A stretch of 64,000 nucleotides of DNA from Sphingobacterium chungjuense. Its GTDB lineage: Bacteria > Bacteroidota > Bacteroidia > Sphingobacteriales > Sphingobacteriaceae. The position numbers and the translations under genes were made by a program. Shown in pieces: positions 44,712-53,831 of this stretch (its first letter is position 1; the number at the start of each line of letters is the position of its first letter). The stretch covers positions 434,001 to 498,000 of the forward strand of contig NZ_WLYS01000001.1 of NCBI RefSeq assembly GCF_011316935.1, written 5' to 3'. The notes under the pieces are model-generated. The model searched no databases and had not been told where the DNA came from. It was given only the letters and a program-made list of their open reading frames with translations.

Positions 44712-46187
44712 TTAATACTTTGCTGGCGTACCGGCTGCTGGAATACTGTTTTTAATAAAGGTACGGATATCTGCATTCCCTTGTTCCAAATCTGGCTTGC
44801 GTAAGTACATCATGTGCCCACTACGATATCCTTTGAAAGACATACGGTCTTGCAGACGACCCGATGGATCCATCTGCCACATCGTATATTTAGCATTGAA
44901 GTAATCACAGGCACCATCGTAATAGCCAGATTGCACCATCAGGTGCAGAAAGGGATTTTGCGCCATAGCTTGTCGCAAGTTTTCGCCCGTGCGATCATTG
45001 CTGCGATCCCAAGGATATACCGATCCAAACATATTGTATTTGACGTCGGTAGCAAAGTTGAGTTCATTACGCATATAGTGGTTGATAGCTGGCGTAAAGG
45101 CATGCAACCAAGCGGTGAGTTCGGCATTGAAATCTGGGCGCTCGCCACCATCTTTACGATCTATTCCGCGATAGCGAGAATCTAAACGACCTACGGTGTA
45201 GCCACTATCGCGCAATAATTCTTTCCAAAAAAGATTGGGGCTTACATCGAGGTTATTTTGCAGAATCACTTGCTCTGCAAGACCCGAATAACGCGCCATT
45301 TTCGTAGCCGCAGCTTGACGCTGATCCGAGGTCAATAAACCCCCTTTTGCCAAGGTCGGCAACAATTCATTCATCGCAAAAGCTTCTACTTCTGGCAACA
45401 ATTCTTCCAAATCCCGACGTTGCAGATCGGCTGGTAATTTTTGATGATACCAGGCAGTCGCTGCATAATACGGTAAGCGCAAGGCCATATCTACCGGCCC
45501 GCCGCGTTCGATGCCGAGCGTAGTCGGTGATACGAGTACCACACCATTCAGATACATCCAATGAGAACTTTGTAACTCCAGAGCCAGACCCGAAACGCGT
45601 GTGGTGCCGTAGCTTTCGCCAATCAGGTATTTCGGAGAATTCCAGCGATTGCGACGCGTCACAAAGGTATTGATCCATGAAGCTAAATATTTGACATCAG
45701 CATTCACACCAAAAAACGTATTGGTATTGACGTCTTTGTCTAAGATGCGCGAGTAGCCGGTATTGACAGGATTGATAAAGACGATATCGGCAATATCGAG
45801 AATAGAATAGGGATTTTTACCGATGCCATACGGCTGAACCGGATAACCTTCGTCATCAATGTTTAATAAGGCTGGCCCAGTATACGCAATCTCCATCCAA
45901 ACGGAAGCAGAACCCGGCCCGCCATTAAATGAAATCACTAAAGGGCGGTTTTCTTTGGCTACGCCATCGCGTTCGTAATAGGTATAATCGAGTGTTGCAA
46001 TTGCATCACCCTTCTCATTCCACACCGGTTGCGTGCCTTTATGGGCGGTGTATTTGATGGCTTGCCCAAGAATAGTGGTGCTATGTTTGGTGGTAATGAT
46101 AGAATCCGCCGGAATGGCTACTTGCGCCAAAGAGGATAAAGCTACGAAGCAAGTCAAGAATAGCGTAGCAGAAAAGTATCGTTTCAT
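44712..46187 (-). CDS. Peptidase S10-type serine carboxypeptidase, exported
   Basis: Alpha/beta-hydrolase peptidase of 491 residues with a signal peptide ending SSLAQ near residue 22. The oxyanion segment is FNGGPGSASVWMEIAYTGP. The nucleophile Ser lies in the motif GESYGTTR. The Asp is probably in GYYDGACDYFNA and the His in YRSGHMMYLRK, in the order expected for serine carboxypeptidases. It would act on peptides in the periplasm. It stands alone between the kinase gene and a conserved small gene, with gaps of about 130 and 75 bp. Confidence 0.93.
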   Translation of the reverse strand: MKRYFSATLFLTCFVALSSLAQVAIPADSIITTKHSTTILGQAIKYTAHKGTQPVWNEKGDAIATLDYTYYERDGVAKENRPLVISFNGGPGSASVWMEIAYTGPALLNIDDEGYPVQPYGIGKNPYSILDIADIVFINPVNTGYSRILDKDVNTNTFFGVNADVKYLASWINTFVTRRNRWNSPKYLIGESYGTTRVSGLALELQSSHWMYLNGVVLVSPTTLGIERGGPVDMALRLPYYAATAWYHQKLPADLQRRDLEELLPEVEAFAMNELLPTLAKGGLLTSDQRQAAATKMARYSGLAEQVILQNNLDVSPNLFWKELLRDSGYTVGRLDSRYRGIDRKDGGERPDFNAELTAWLHAFTPAINHYMRNELNFATDVKYNMFGSVYPWDRSNDRTGENLRQAMAQNPFLHLMVQSGYYDGACDYFNAKYTMWQMDPSGRLQDRMSFKGYRSGHMMYLRKPDLEQGNADIRTFIKNSIPAAGTPAKY

Positions 46188-46262
46188 AAGATTGTGTTAA
46201 TCGGAATTATCGTTAATAATCCCAATTTACTAAAATCCTAGGTGCTTGCCGCTATGTTGTAA

Positions 46263-46724
46263 TTATATTACAAAGGCCTTGGCATGCCAGCTTTCCTGAA
46301 ATGGTATTTCCCACTGGTCTGGAAACTCTTCTCCAGTAGTTAATAGATTGTTGAAAACGATGGTATTTGAAGCTATTTCACCCGCTTTGACCAGTTGCGC
46401 AAACTCATTGCGTGAGACCAATTGTACCGCACCTGCTGCATCGCGGTACGCCACCATCAATCGATCAAACAATCCAATGTTCAACTCTTGCTCCAGTTTT
46501 TTCAACAGATGTACCGATTTATCGACCGAGCAACCGGTAGTACTTGCAACAGATTCGTCGACTTCCAATACGATAAAAAGATGGTGATAAATGCTTGCTT
46601 TGCCGGCTAGCTGATCGCCGTGCGCTGTCCAGCCCGCTACAAATTGCTCTAAAACAGAAAAGGCTTTTGCTTCTTCGGCTTCGGTGAAGAACCGATCAGC
46701 CTGATATATCCATACTTTTTTCAT
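46263..46724 (-). CDS. Conserved Bacteroidota protein (often mislabelled ABC transporter ATPase)
   Basis: Protein of 153 residues from the ATG at 46724 (MKKVWIYQADRFFTEAEEAK). The sequence KASIYHHLFIVLEVDESVAS, then TGCSVDKSVHLLKKLEQ, and the C-terminal EIPFQESWHAKAF match a small cytoplasmic family common in Bacteroidota. That family is frequently annotated as an ABC transporter ATPase, but there is no Walker A or signature motif here, so that label is not supported. Function unknown. It lies 76 bp beyond the end of the respiratory cluster. Confidence 0.85.
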   Translation of the reverse strand: MKKVWIYQADRFFTEAEEAKAFSVLEQFVAGWTAHGDQLAGKASIYHHLFIVLEVDESVASTTGCSVDKSVHLLKKLEQELNIGLFDRLMVAYRDAAGAVQLVSRNEFAQLVKAGEIASNTIVFNNLLTTGEEFPDQWEIPFQESWHAKAFVI

Positions 46725-46771
46725 CACCTACTATTTTTAATGTATACAACAGGATAACAGAATGTCTTTTA

Positions 46772-46796
46772 GCAACAGCTACTCTTAAGCTGCTGC
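46772..46796 (-). terminator. Hairpin at the end of the respiratory cluster, possible terminator
   Basis: GCAACAGCT (46772-46780) pairs with AGCTGCTGC (46788-46796), with one G-T pair. It lies just after the DUF420 stop on the minus strand. The trailing T run is poor. Confidence 0.45.
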
Positions 46797-46803
46797 CATA
46801 AGC

Positions 46804-47346
46804 TTAGTGCGTGTAGTACGGCGAGATCATCAAATAGACAATCACTCCCGTAACTGCTACGTACAACCACATCGGATAGGTAATTCTCGCCAAACGCTTG
46901 TGTCGCTCGTACGCTCCAGCTATCCCACGTACAAAGGTAAACAGTACAAATGGAATGATGATAATGGATAGCAGAATATGACTAATTAGAATAAAAAAGT
47001 ACACTAAGCGGATAAAACCTTCGCCACCATACGGCGTAGAAACCGACGTCATGTGATAGGCCACGTACATCACCAAGAATAATGAGGAGCACACCATACA
47101 AACCTTGATTAGGTTTTCGTGCAATTTGGCATTACCTTTCTTAATAGCAGATACCGCCCACACCAATAAAACGGCCGTAAGGCCATTGATGCTAGCATAG
47201 ATCGGCGGCAAAAAGCTCAAAGGCTTCACATCGTAACCTAACTTTTGTAAATTGACACCAAATAAAACAGCTACCGCAATCGGTATCACGATAGATAAGG
47301 TCCAGATAATACCCTTATACTTTTTCTCTTCCGCAGTCATTGCCAT
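46804..47346 (-). CDS. DUF420 membrane protein of the cytochrome oxidase cluster
   Basis: Integral membrane protein of 180 residues with five predicted helices and conserved His in VMYVAYHMTSVSTPYGG, ILISHILLSIIIIPFVLF and ERHKRLARITYPMWLYVAVT. DUF420 proteins accompany caa3 oxidase genes in many Bacteroidota and Bacillus (CtaM-like) and are thought to help oxidase assembly. It is the last gene of the long minus-strand cluster, 6 bp after the SCO-like gene. Its exact step in assembly is not known. Confidence 0.88.
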   Translation of the reverse strand: MAMTAEEKKYKGIIWTLSIVIPIAVAVLFGVNLQKLGYDVKPLSFLPPIYASINGLTAVLLVWAVSAIKKGNAKLHENLIKVCMVCSSLFLVMYVAYHMTSVSTPYGGEGFIRLVYFFILISHILLSIIIIPFVLFTFVRGIAGAYERHKRLARITYPMWLYVAVTGVIVYLMISPYYTH

Positions 47347-47352
47347 AATAAC

Positions 47353-48075
47353 CTAATTTCTTTCTACCCGAACCGGGTTATCTCTTATTTCTTCTACTAG
47401 TTGCAGTTTAATTTCATCTTCTAACCTTTTCAGCTCTGCATGCTGACTCAATGGATAGAAGCCTCGAATGCGGTGCTTGCCATCGATGAGGATAATCTGA
47501 TCATCGATCATATATCTGGTCGAATCTTGTGGGTCTCGATTAGCGTTGAGCAACATTTGCTCACGCGCATAGGTCAACATATCTACGGAAGGATTCCCTA
47601 CGATATGCCACTTGCGACGATCCAGATCGCCAAAGCGATTGGCCATCTTCGCCAAAACAGGTACGCTATCTCTCGGATCTACCGTAATGGAAAACAGATG
47701 CACACTGGCCTTGCTCGCAAACTTGGTAGCCAAATGATCCATATAATCCAACGCAATATCAGAAAAGGAAGAATCGGCGCTATAAATCAAATGCGCTACG
47801 CTGATAATAGAATCATTGCCCATCCAAGAAACAGGACGACCATCCCAATTGGTCAATGACAAGGGATCCAATTGATGATAGATTGTATCAGGTCGTTCTC
47901 TTCCCATGACACGACGCATCTCACCAGACAAAGATTTCTCTCCGTAAATGGGTAATTTGACGTACTCATGGCGACCCAAGTTCTCCATCAATAAATACAA
48001 AAATCCTGGCACAAAGAGTACAATGGCCAGGATTATAATTTTTGAAAACTTCATTGGACGAATGACTGGATTCAT
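47353..48075 (-). CDS. SCO1/SenC-like protein lacking the copper-binding residues
   Basis: Membrane-anchored thioredoxin-fold protein of 240 residues with one N-terminal helix (IIILAIVLFVPGFLYLLM). Position and later motifs (VHLFSITVDPRDSVPVLAKM, WHIVGNPSVDMLTYAREQML, IILIDGKHRIRGFY) are those of SCO copper chaperones for the CuA site of subunit II. The protein has no cysteine at all. The CxxxC loop is replaced by a stretch around IYSADSSFSD, and the distal His before the IILID strand is also absent. It may keep a structural or redox-independent assembly role. ATG at 48054 is an alternative start. Confidence 0.8.
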   Translation of the reverse strand: MNPVIRPMKFSKIIILAIVLFVPGFLYLLMENLGRHEYVKLPIYGEKSLSGEMRRVMGRERPDTIYHQLDPLSLTNWDGRPVSWMGNDSIISVAHLIYSADSSFSDIALDYMDHLATKFASKASVHLFSITVDPRDSVPVLAKMANRFGDLDRRKWHIVGNPSVDMLTYAREQMLLNANRDPQDSTRYMIDDQIILIDGKHRIRGFYPLSQHAELKRLEDEIKLQLVEEIRDNPVRVERN

Positions 48076-48092
48076 CTATGTATATCGTTCTA

Positions 48093-48467
48093 TTAATTGT
48101 TCGGATAAACCGGATGCGACTGTAGCGCTCCAGAAAGGTAGCTACCTTCTACCAGCATCAGCACAATAAAATAGGCGATGAATATAAAGACAATAGTGCT
48201 ACATACAATGAAACTCGATTTCTCGAACTTCAAGTGCATAAAGAAAGCTACAATATAGTATGCTTTCACTAAGGTTAGCATAATATAAATGATATTAACC
48301 AACATGCCCTTCTGCAAAATCTGCCAGTGGTGTACAAAACCAAGGGCGATTAAAAACTCTAGTGCCGTCAGTGCCAGCAAGACAAAGAATACGGACCAGA
48401 TTTGCTTAGCTCCCATGCCTTCATGGTGCTCGTCGTGCGCTGCTGCTGTATGATCGTGATTAGACAT
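48093..48467 (-). CDS. Cytochrome c oxidase subunit IV family protein
   Basis: Small inner-membrane subunit of the caa3-type oxidase, 124 residues with three hydrophobic helices (WSVFFVLLALTALEFLIALG, MLVNIIYIMLTLVKAYYIVA, FIVCSTIVFIFIAYFIVLML). This is the prokaryotic COX4 pattern; the KAYYIVAFFMHL segment is typical. The first 20 residues are His-rich (MSNHDHTAAAHDEHHEGMG). It lies between subunit III and the SCO-like gene. Confidence 0.9.
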   Translation of the reverse strand: MSNHDHTAAAHDEHHEGMGAKQIWSVFFVLLALTALEFLIALGFVHHWQILQKGMLVNIIYIMLTLVKAYYIVAFFMHLKFEKSSFIVCSTIVFIFIAYFIVLMLVEGSYLSGALQSHPVYPNN

Positions 48468-48503
48468 CGTATATGTTGTATTACAGGATAATTATTAAAT
48501 AAA

Positions 48504-49244
48504 TCAGATAAGGTAGAAGAACGTAAATACGAATACCCATACCAAATCCACAAAGTGCCAGTACAAACCTACTTTTTCTACCATCAAATAGGTACCGCGA
48601 CGCTCGAACGTATTGTTCAACGTCATACAAAGGATGATGATATTAAGCAAGATACCAATCGATACGTGGAAACCGTGGAAACCAGTGATCGTAAAGAACA
48701 GGTTAGAGAACTGCAAAGCAGCGGTGTAAGAAATCTCTCCAGTGAAGTATGGTTTCAAGGCTTCTACAATAGCTGTCTCGCCTTCCAATCCTGTTGCTGG
48801 ATTGCGACCAAACCAGAAACCTTCATGGTGTAAGTGAGTCCACTCAATAGCCTGACATCCTACGAACATCAAACCACCTAAAATCGTCCACAACATCCAT
48901 TTGATAACAGCAGCACGATCATTGCGGTGACCAGCATCTACGGCTAGCACCATCGTAACAGATGACATAATCAAAATAAAGGTCATGATACCGACGAATA
49001 CCAATGGCTGTCCACTTTCGGCAATACCTGGGATAGATTGAAACACTTTATCAGGGTCGATCCAAGTCGCATTAGCGAACTTCTGAGCGCCATAATAAAT
49101 TAAGAACGCAGAAAAGGTGAACGCATCAGATACTAAGAAAAACCACATCATGATCTTTCCGTATTCCAAGTTCCACGGTGATTTACCACCACTCCAAGGT
49201 CCGTCTTTAACCTTATCCAATTGCGATACAGTCGTTGTACTCAT
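48504..49244 (-). CDS. Cytochrome c oxidase subunit III
   Basis: Inner-membrane subunit of the heme-copper oxidase, 246 residues and about six to seven helices. Subunit III features are KIMMWFFLVSDAFTFSAFLI, the conserved CQAIEWTHLHHEGF, GFHGFHVSIGILLN and the terminal YWHFVDLVWVFVFTFFYL. A second, shorter subunit III gene lies 9 bp upstream. Both are usual in Bacteroidota caa3 clusters, where the pair may share the work of the usual single subunit. Confidence 0.95.
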   Translation of the reverse strand: MSTTTVSQLDKVKDGPWSGGKSPWNLEYGKIMMWFFLVSDAFTFSAFLIYYGAQKFANATWIDPDKVFQSIPGIAESGQPLVFVGIMTFILIMSSVTMVLAVDAGHRNDRAAVIKWMLWTILGGLMFVGCQAIEWTHLHHEGFWFGRNPATGLEGETAIVEALKPYFTGEISYTAALQFSNLFFTITGFHGFHVSIGILLNIIILCMTLNNTFERRGTYLMVEKVGLYWHFVDLVWVFVFTFFYLI

Positions 49245-49253
49245 TGTTTAGTT

Positions 49254-49838
49254 TTATTGATTCAAAAGTAAGAAAACATAAATATAAATCCATAATAGAT
49301 CCAGAAAATGCCAAAAAATAGTGGCTATTTCCATTCTAAATTGGTTTTTATCTGTCGAGATCGGTCTTGCTGCACCAATGTAACAGCGTAACAAAACGAT
49401 CAATCCGGCAATGATATGCATCAAGTGTAACCACGTAAACACATATATAAATGATTGCGAAGCATTGGGATTCTGAAAATAAATACCCCGATCAATTAAT
49501 GTAGACCATGCATTGATCTGCGATACAAAGAATACGATGCCTAAGGCAATCGTGATCAGTAACATTAATTTCTGACGACCTAGTTGCCCGGCTTTTGCCG
49601 CTGTGTACGCCATGTGTATCGTAGCACTACTTAATACGATCGCTACGGTACTATAAATAAATGCGTAAGGCAATATCGTTTTGATCCCTTTATCGATACC
49701 ACTAGCGGTGTACACAATGAAACCGCTTGACAGCGCGGCAAACATCATGAACATACCAATCATGCCGAGCCAAAGGTTGAACTTCTTGGCTTTGCGAGAT
49801 TGTACTAATTGCTCATTGCTATCCATCATCTTATCCAT
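49254..49838 (-). CDS. Second cytochrome c oxidase subunit III-like protein
   Basis: Shorter subunit III homologue of 194 residues with five helices. FNLWLGMIGMFMMFAALSSG near the N-terminus, FTWLHLMHIIAGLIVLL and the terminal IFWHFLDLLWIYIYVFLLLN match the COX3 family. It lacks the longer loops of the 246-residue copy. The gene sits between heme O synthase (6 bp) and the longer subunit III gene, so it is clearly part of the oxidase operon. Confidence 0.93.
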   Translation of the reverse strand: MDKMMDSNEQLVQSRKAKKFNLWLGMIGMFMMFAALSSGFIVYTASGIDKGIKTILPYAFIYSTVAIVLSSATIHMAYTAAKAGQLGRQKLMLLITIALGIVFFVSQINAWSTLIDRGIYFQNPNASQSFIYVFTWLHLMHIIAGLIVLLRCYIGAARPISTDKNQFRMEIATIFWHFLDLLWIYIYVFLLLNQ

Positions 49839-49844
49839 TCCTCC

Positions 49845-50753
49845 TTAAAAGGGTATAAAATCTACTAATAATGCGATCTGTAAGATCGGTAAGTACGCAA
49901 AAGACGTAAACATAATCTTACGCGCGGTACTATCTTGGGGTGATTGTATATGTTGGTATCCGTACCAAGTAAACAACAATCCACCCAACAAAGCGATGAT
50001 GGTAAAAATCCATCCGCCAAAACCATAATACATCGGCAGAAAACCTACAGGAATCATGGCGATACACGATAAGAATAGCAACCAAGCTGACGCTTTATCT
50101 TTTCGTGTGGTGGGCAATAAGCGAAATCCCGCTCTTTTGTAGTCCTCATCCGCTACCCAAGCTATCGCCCAGAAATGTGGAAACTGCCAGACAAACTGAA
50201 TCATAAAAAGAACTAACGGCGTAATGACTACTGCTGCCTCGCTTACTGCACTATAGGCTAAACCAAATCCGGATGCCTCAAATGCCGCATAATAACCGAT
50301 CAACGGTGGTAAAGCGCCTGGAAAAGCGCCCACAAAAACCGCGATGGGCGACTTTTGCTTGAGCGGCGTATACACAAATGCATATAAGAAGATGGAAAAC
50401 ACAGACAGTAAGCCTGCAATAAAATTCAACTCCACTAACACCAACGTACCGGTAATGCCCATGAATACGCTCAATACCAAGGCCTGACCATTGGTCATCC
50501 TTCCTGACGGCAACGGACGATCTTTCGTACGCTCCATCAGCTTATCCAAATCCTTCTCAATGATTTCATTGAAGCCATTTGCTGCTCCGGTTACCAAAAA
50601 GCCACCTAAAGTCAGCAAGAGCCAATTCGTCCAGATGATGTCTCCTCCCTGTTGAACAGCACCAATCAAAAACGATATTGAGGCCGAAAACACAACGGTT
50701 AACGTTAACCTCAACTTGACAAGCTTATTAAAATCCGAAATAAACGTCCCCAT
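49845..50753 (-). CDS. ctaB: Protoheme IX farnesyltransferase (heme O synthase)
   Basis: Membrane prenyltransferase adding a farnesyl chain to heme B to make heme O. The 302 residues have about nine helices (UbiA superfamily). The Asp-rich active-site loops are ANGFNEIIEKDLDKLMERTK (N-D-x-x-D-like) with DRPLPSG, and VADEDYKRAGFRLLP. IQFVWQFPHFWAIAW is the family marker. Heme A synthase lies 56 bp upstream, so the pathway heme B to O to A is complete in the cluster. Confidence 0.95.
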   Translation of the reverse strand: MGTFISDFNKLVKLRLTLTVVFSASISFLIGAVQQGGDIIWTNWLLLTLGGFLVTGAANGFNEIIEKDLDKLMERTKDRPLPSGRMTNGQALVLSVFMGITGTLVLVELNFIAGLLSVFSIFLYAFVYTPLKQKSPIAVFVGAFPGALPPLIGYYAAFEASGFGLAYSAVSEAAVVITPLVLFMIQFVWQFPHFWAIAWVADEDYKRAGFRLLPTTRKDKASAWLLFLSCIAMIPVGFLPMYYGFGGWIFTIIALLGGLLFTWYGYQHIQSPQDSTARKIMFTSFAYLPILQIALLVDFIPF

Positions 50754-50809
50754 GGATCATCATCAAATTAATTCGCCGCAAAAATACTTTAATGCATGTA
50801 ATACACACG

Positions 50810-51853
50810 TCATACTTTTGCTTTCGTCATCAACAACATTACGTAGTATTGAGCTCCGAAAAATAAGCTCGCAACGACTAAATGCGTTGTCTGCATATAT
50901 GGCGGTAAAGCAAAGCGAGCAAGGATAATACCTGAACCCATTTGTACAACCGCCAATACTATTACGATCAAAGCATACTTGCTTTGAATACTTTCTTTAT
51001 TAAACCTGTTTTTGACCATCCAACACATCACCAAGGTCAATCCAAAAGTGATATAACCTAGAATGCGGTGATAATCATACGCCGCACCAATCGCTTCTAT
51101 CCATCCGCTACGCGGAATATCTTGCCCTCGCAATACATCCACCAATTCGCGAACCTCCGTACCCATGATGATTTGTATAAACAAAACCATCAATGAAGAC
51201 GCGGCCAACCATTTAATACCCACAGACGATTGGTTTACCAGCAAAGTCTTATTGCGTTTGGTGGTGGCCAAATAGAAGGTGTAAATAGCAATTGCCAATA
51301 TCACTAATGCCAGTACCATGTGAATGGTAATAATCCATGGCATTAAGTTGGTAGATACCACAATAGAACCTAGCCAAGCTTGAATAACTACAACAAAAAG
51401 ATTAAGAACGCTCCATATGGTAATGGCTGGAATACTTCTCTTATACTGTAAGGAGAAATACGCCGTCGCCAACAAACAAAATCCAACGATAACACCTACT
51501 AAACGATTGATATACTCCGTCCAAGTTTTGGCAGCATTGAATTCTTCGTGCACTAAGATGGATGGATCAGTACGGATTTGTTCCGCTTCTTTCTGAAAAC
51601 CAAAACGCTGTACTATCTTGGCAAAACGCTCGTTTTTCTTTTGTCTTCCCTCGATATATTGTTGCTCATAGCCTTCTGGCAATTGCGATATATCGGTTGG
51701 AGGAATCACACGATTGAAACATTTTGGCCAATCCGGACAACCCATTCCTGAGCCCGTGCTCCTCACAATACCACCGGCCGCAATCACCAAAAACAAAAAG
51801 ATTATTGTAATCCTATTGGCAATGACAAATCGTTTTTCAGTGGCAGGATACAT
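50810..51853 (-). CDS. ctaA: Heme A synthase (COX15/CtaA)
   Basis: Membrane heme monooxygenase converting heme O to heme A for the aa3-type centre. I start at the ATG at 51853 (MYPATEKRFVIANR); the longer frame opens with TTG. It has eight helices in two four-helix halves with the heme-binding His pairs, for example EYINRLVGVIVGF, WIITIHMVLALVIL, YDYHRILGYITFG and QTTHLVVASLFFG. The extracellular Cys pair is in SGMGCPDWPKCFNRVIPP. The 347 residues are normal for the Bacteroidota type. Confidence 0.94.
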   Translation of the reverse strand: MYPATEKRFVIANRITIIFLFLVIAAGGIVRSTGSGMGCPDWPKCFNRVIPPTDISQLPEGYEQQYIEGRQKKNERFAKIVQRFGFQKEAEQIRTDPSILVHEEFNAAKTWTEYINRLVGVIVGFCLLATAYFSLQYKRSIPAITIWSVLNLFVVVIQAWLGSIVVSTNLMPWIITIHMVLALVILAIAIYTFYLATTKRNKTLLVNQSSVGIKWLAASSLMVLFIQIIMGTEVRELVDVLRGQDIPRSGWIEAIGAAYDYHRILGYITFGLTLVMCWMVKNRFNKESIQSKYALIVIVLAVVQMGSGIILARFALPPYMQTTHLVVASLFFGAQYYVMLLMTKAKV

Positions 51854-51878
51854 GGGTAGATGCAATCAATACAATTAA

Positions 51879-51912
51879 TTTAGCCTGAAGGCAGATATGA
51901 CTTCAGGCTAAA
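51879..51912 (-). terminator. Hairpin between ctaD and ctaA; possible attenuator or partial terminator
   Basis: Perfect 12-bp stem TTTAGCCTGAAG (51879-51890) and CTTCAGGCTAAA (51901-51912) around a 10-nt loop, right after the subunit I stop. The trailing T run is weak, so it may only lower read-through into ctaA or shield the mRNA end. Confidence 0.6.
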
Positions 51913-51918
51913 CACATA

Positions 51919-53805
51919 TTAATGAAATGTTACGTCTTCGCGGTCATTCTCCTTATTCCAAGCTTTCTGGATACGGATAGCTTCTTCGTCTCCTTCGAAA
52001 TCATGCAAATGATTCGAACTCATCGTTTGTGAATATGGAATATGTTGAGGAATGAAATCTTCATCGTGCCCCGGCTTAGAGTAATCATATGGCCAACGGT
52101 GTACTTCAGGAATTTCTCCTGGCCAGTTACCATGGAAATGCTCTACCGGAGTAGTCCACTCCAAAGTATTGGAATTCCAAGGGTTCTGTGGAGCACGTTT
52201 GCCCAACCAAATCGAAGCAAAGAAGTTCCACAAGAAAGCTACCTGTGCTAATGCAGAGATAATCGCTGCCCAAGTGATCAAGATGTTGACAGACACCCAT
52301 TTTTCCATGAATGGAAAATCAGTGAAAGAGTAATAACGACGTGGAACGCCATCGATACCCATAAAGTGCATCGGGAAGAATACGAGATATGCACCGATAA
52401 ATGTCATCCAGAAGTGCAAGTAACCCAAACGCTCGTCCATCATTCGGCCAAACATTTTAGGATACCAGTGATATACACCACAAAGCATTCCGAAGATCGA
52501 AGCAGACCCCATTACCAAGTGGAAGTGAGCTACTACGAAATAGGTATCGTGCAAGTTGATATCTAATGCCGCGTTACCTAAGAAAATACCCGTAACACCA
52601 CCAGATACGAAGAAGGAAACCATACCAATGGCAAACATCATCGCTGGTGTAAATCGGATATTACCGCGCCACAACGTCGCGATGTAGTTAAAAGCTTTTA
52701 CTGCTGATGGTACCGCAATGATCAACGTCGTGATCATAAACACACCACCTAAGAATGGACTCATACCGGTAACGAACATATGGTGACCCCATACGATGAA
52801 GGAAAGTACCGTAATACCCACTAGTGAATAAACCATCGCGTGGTAACCAAAGATTGGTTTACGTGCATTAGTCGAGATAACTTCCGAAGTTAAACCTAAA
52901 GCTGGCATCACTACGATATATACCTCCGGGTGACCTAAGAACCAGAATAAGTGTTGGAACAAGATTGGAGAACCACCTTCATTCGGTAGGATCTGACCAC
53001 CAACTACTAAATCAGATAAGTAGAAAGAGGTACCTGCCGATCTATCAAAGATCAACAAGACAACGGCAGAAACTAAAACTGGGAAGGATAGCAAACCAAC
53101 GATAGCGGTTAAGAAGAATGCCCAGATTGTCAAAGGCATTTTCCAAAGATCCATCCCTTTTGTACGCATGTTCAAGATTGTACTCACATAGTTAGTACCA
53201 CCTAACACTTGCGACGCAATGAATAGCACCATACTCGCTAACCACAAAGTCATACCTAAACCTGAACCTGCGATAGCAGTTGGTACGGCCGACAATGGTG
53301 GATAGATTGTCCAACCAGCTGAAGCTGGTCCAGACTCGATAAAGAATGAGGCAATCATGATGATACAAGCTACAAAGAAGAACCAGTATGAAAGCATGTT
53401 CATCAATGGAGACGCCATATCGCGTGCTCCGATTTGATAAGGAATCAATAAGTTACTAAATGTACCTGATAAGCCGGCTGTCAATACAAAGAACACCATC
53501 ATCGTACCGTGAATAGTAACTAATGACAAGAAGAACTCTGGTTTAATACGACCTCCCTCAGCCCATTTTCCTAAGAAAACTTCTAAGATTGGAAATTCAG
53601 CATCTGGCCACGCAATTTGAATACGAAACAAGATGGATAAAACCATAGCAAATACGGCCATGATAATACCTGTGATCAAGAATTGCTTCGCGATCATCTT
53701 ATGATCTTGGCTAAACACATATTTAGTCAAGAATGTCTCATGATGATGGTGATGATCGTGAGAATCGTGATCTGCTGCGCCGTGCGATATAACTGTAGTT
53801 GACAT
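51919..53805 (-). CDS. ctaD: Cytochrome c oxidase subunit I
   Basis: Catalytic subunit of the caa3-type oxidase, 628 residues with about 12 helices. The binuclear centre is visible: FWFLGHPEVYIVVMPALG (CuB His and cross-linked Tyr), VWGHHMFVTGM (His-His) and the heme ligands in LHDTYFVVAHFHLVMG. The other low-spin ligand is in LVTIHGTMMVFFVL. The N-terminus is His-rich (HGAADHDSHDHHHHHE). The C-terminal 90 residues are hydrophilic and acidic. It follows subunit II in the transcript by 26 bp. Confidence 0.97.
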   Translation of the reverse strand: MSTTVISHGAADHDSHDHHHHHETFLTKYVFSQDHKMIAKQFLITGIIMAVFAMVLSILFRIQIAWPDAEFPILEVFLGKWAEGGRIKPEFFLSLVTIHGTMMVFFVLTAGLSGTFSNLLIPYQIGARDMASPLMNMLSYWFFFVACIIMIASFFIESGPASAGWTIYPPLSAVPTAIAGSGLGMTLWLASMVLFIASQVLGGTNYVSTILNMRTKGMDLWKMPLTIWAFFLTAIVGLLSFPVLVSAVVLLIFDRSAGTSFYLSDLVVGGQILPNEGGSPILFQHLFWFLGHPEVYIVVMPALGLTSEVISTNARKPIFGYHAMVYSLVGITVLSFIVWGHHMFVTGMSPFLGGVFMITTLIIAVPSAVKAFNYIATLWRGNIRFTPAMMFAIGMVSFFVSGGVTGIFLGNAALDINLHDTYFVVAHFHLVMGSASIFGMLCGVYHWYPKMFGRMMDERLGYLHFWMTFIGAYLVFFPMHFMGIDGVPRRYYSFTDFPFMEKWVSVNILITWAAIISALAQVAFLWNFFASIWLGKRAPQNPWNSNTLEWTTPVEHFHGNWPGEIPEVHRWPYDYSKPGHDEDFIPQHIPYSQTMSSNHLHDFEGDEEAIRIQKAWNKENDREDVTFH

Positions 53806-53831
53806 ATCTAAAATTAAAACTCTTTAAAAAA

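Noticed and set aside
46263..46724. ABC transporter ATPase label for the 153-residue protein
   Set aside because: No Walker A, Walker B or ABC signature is present. The name appears to be a propagated error for this family.
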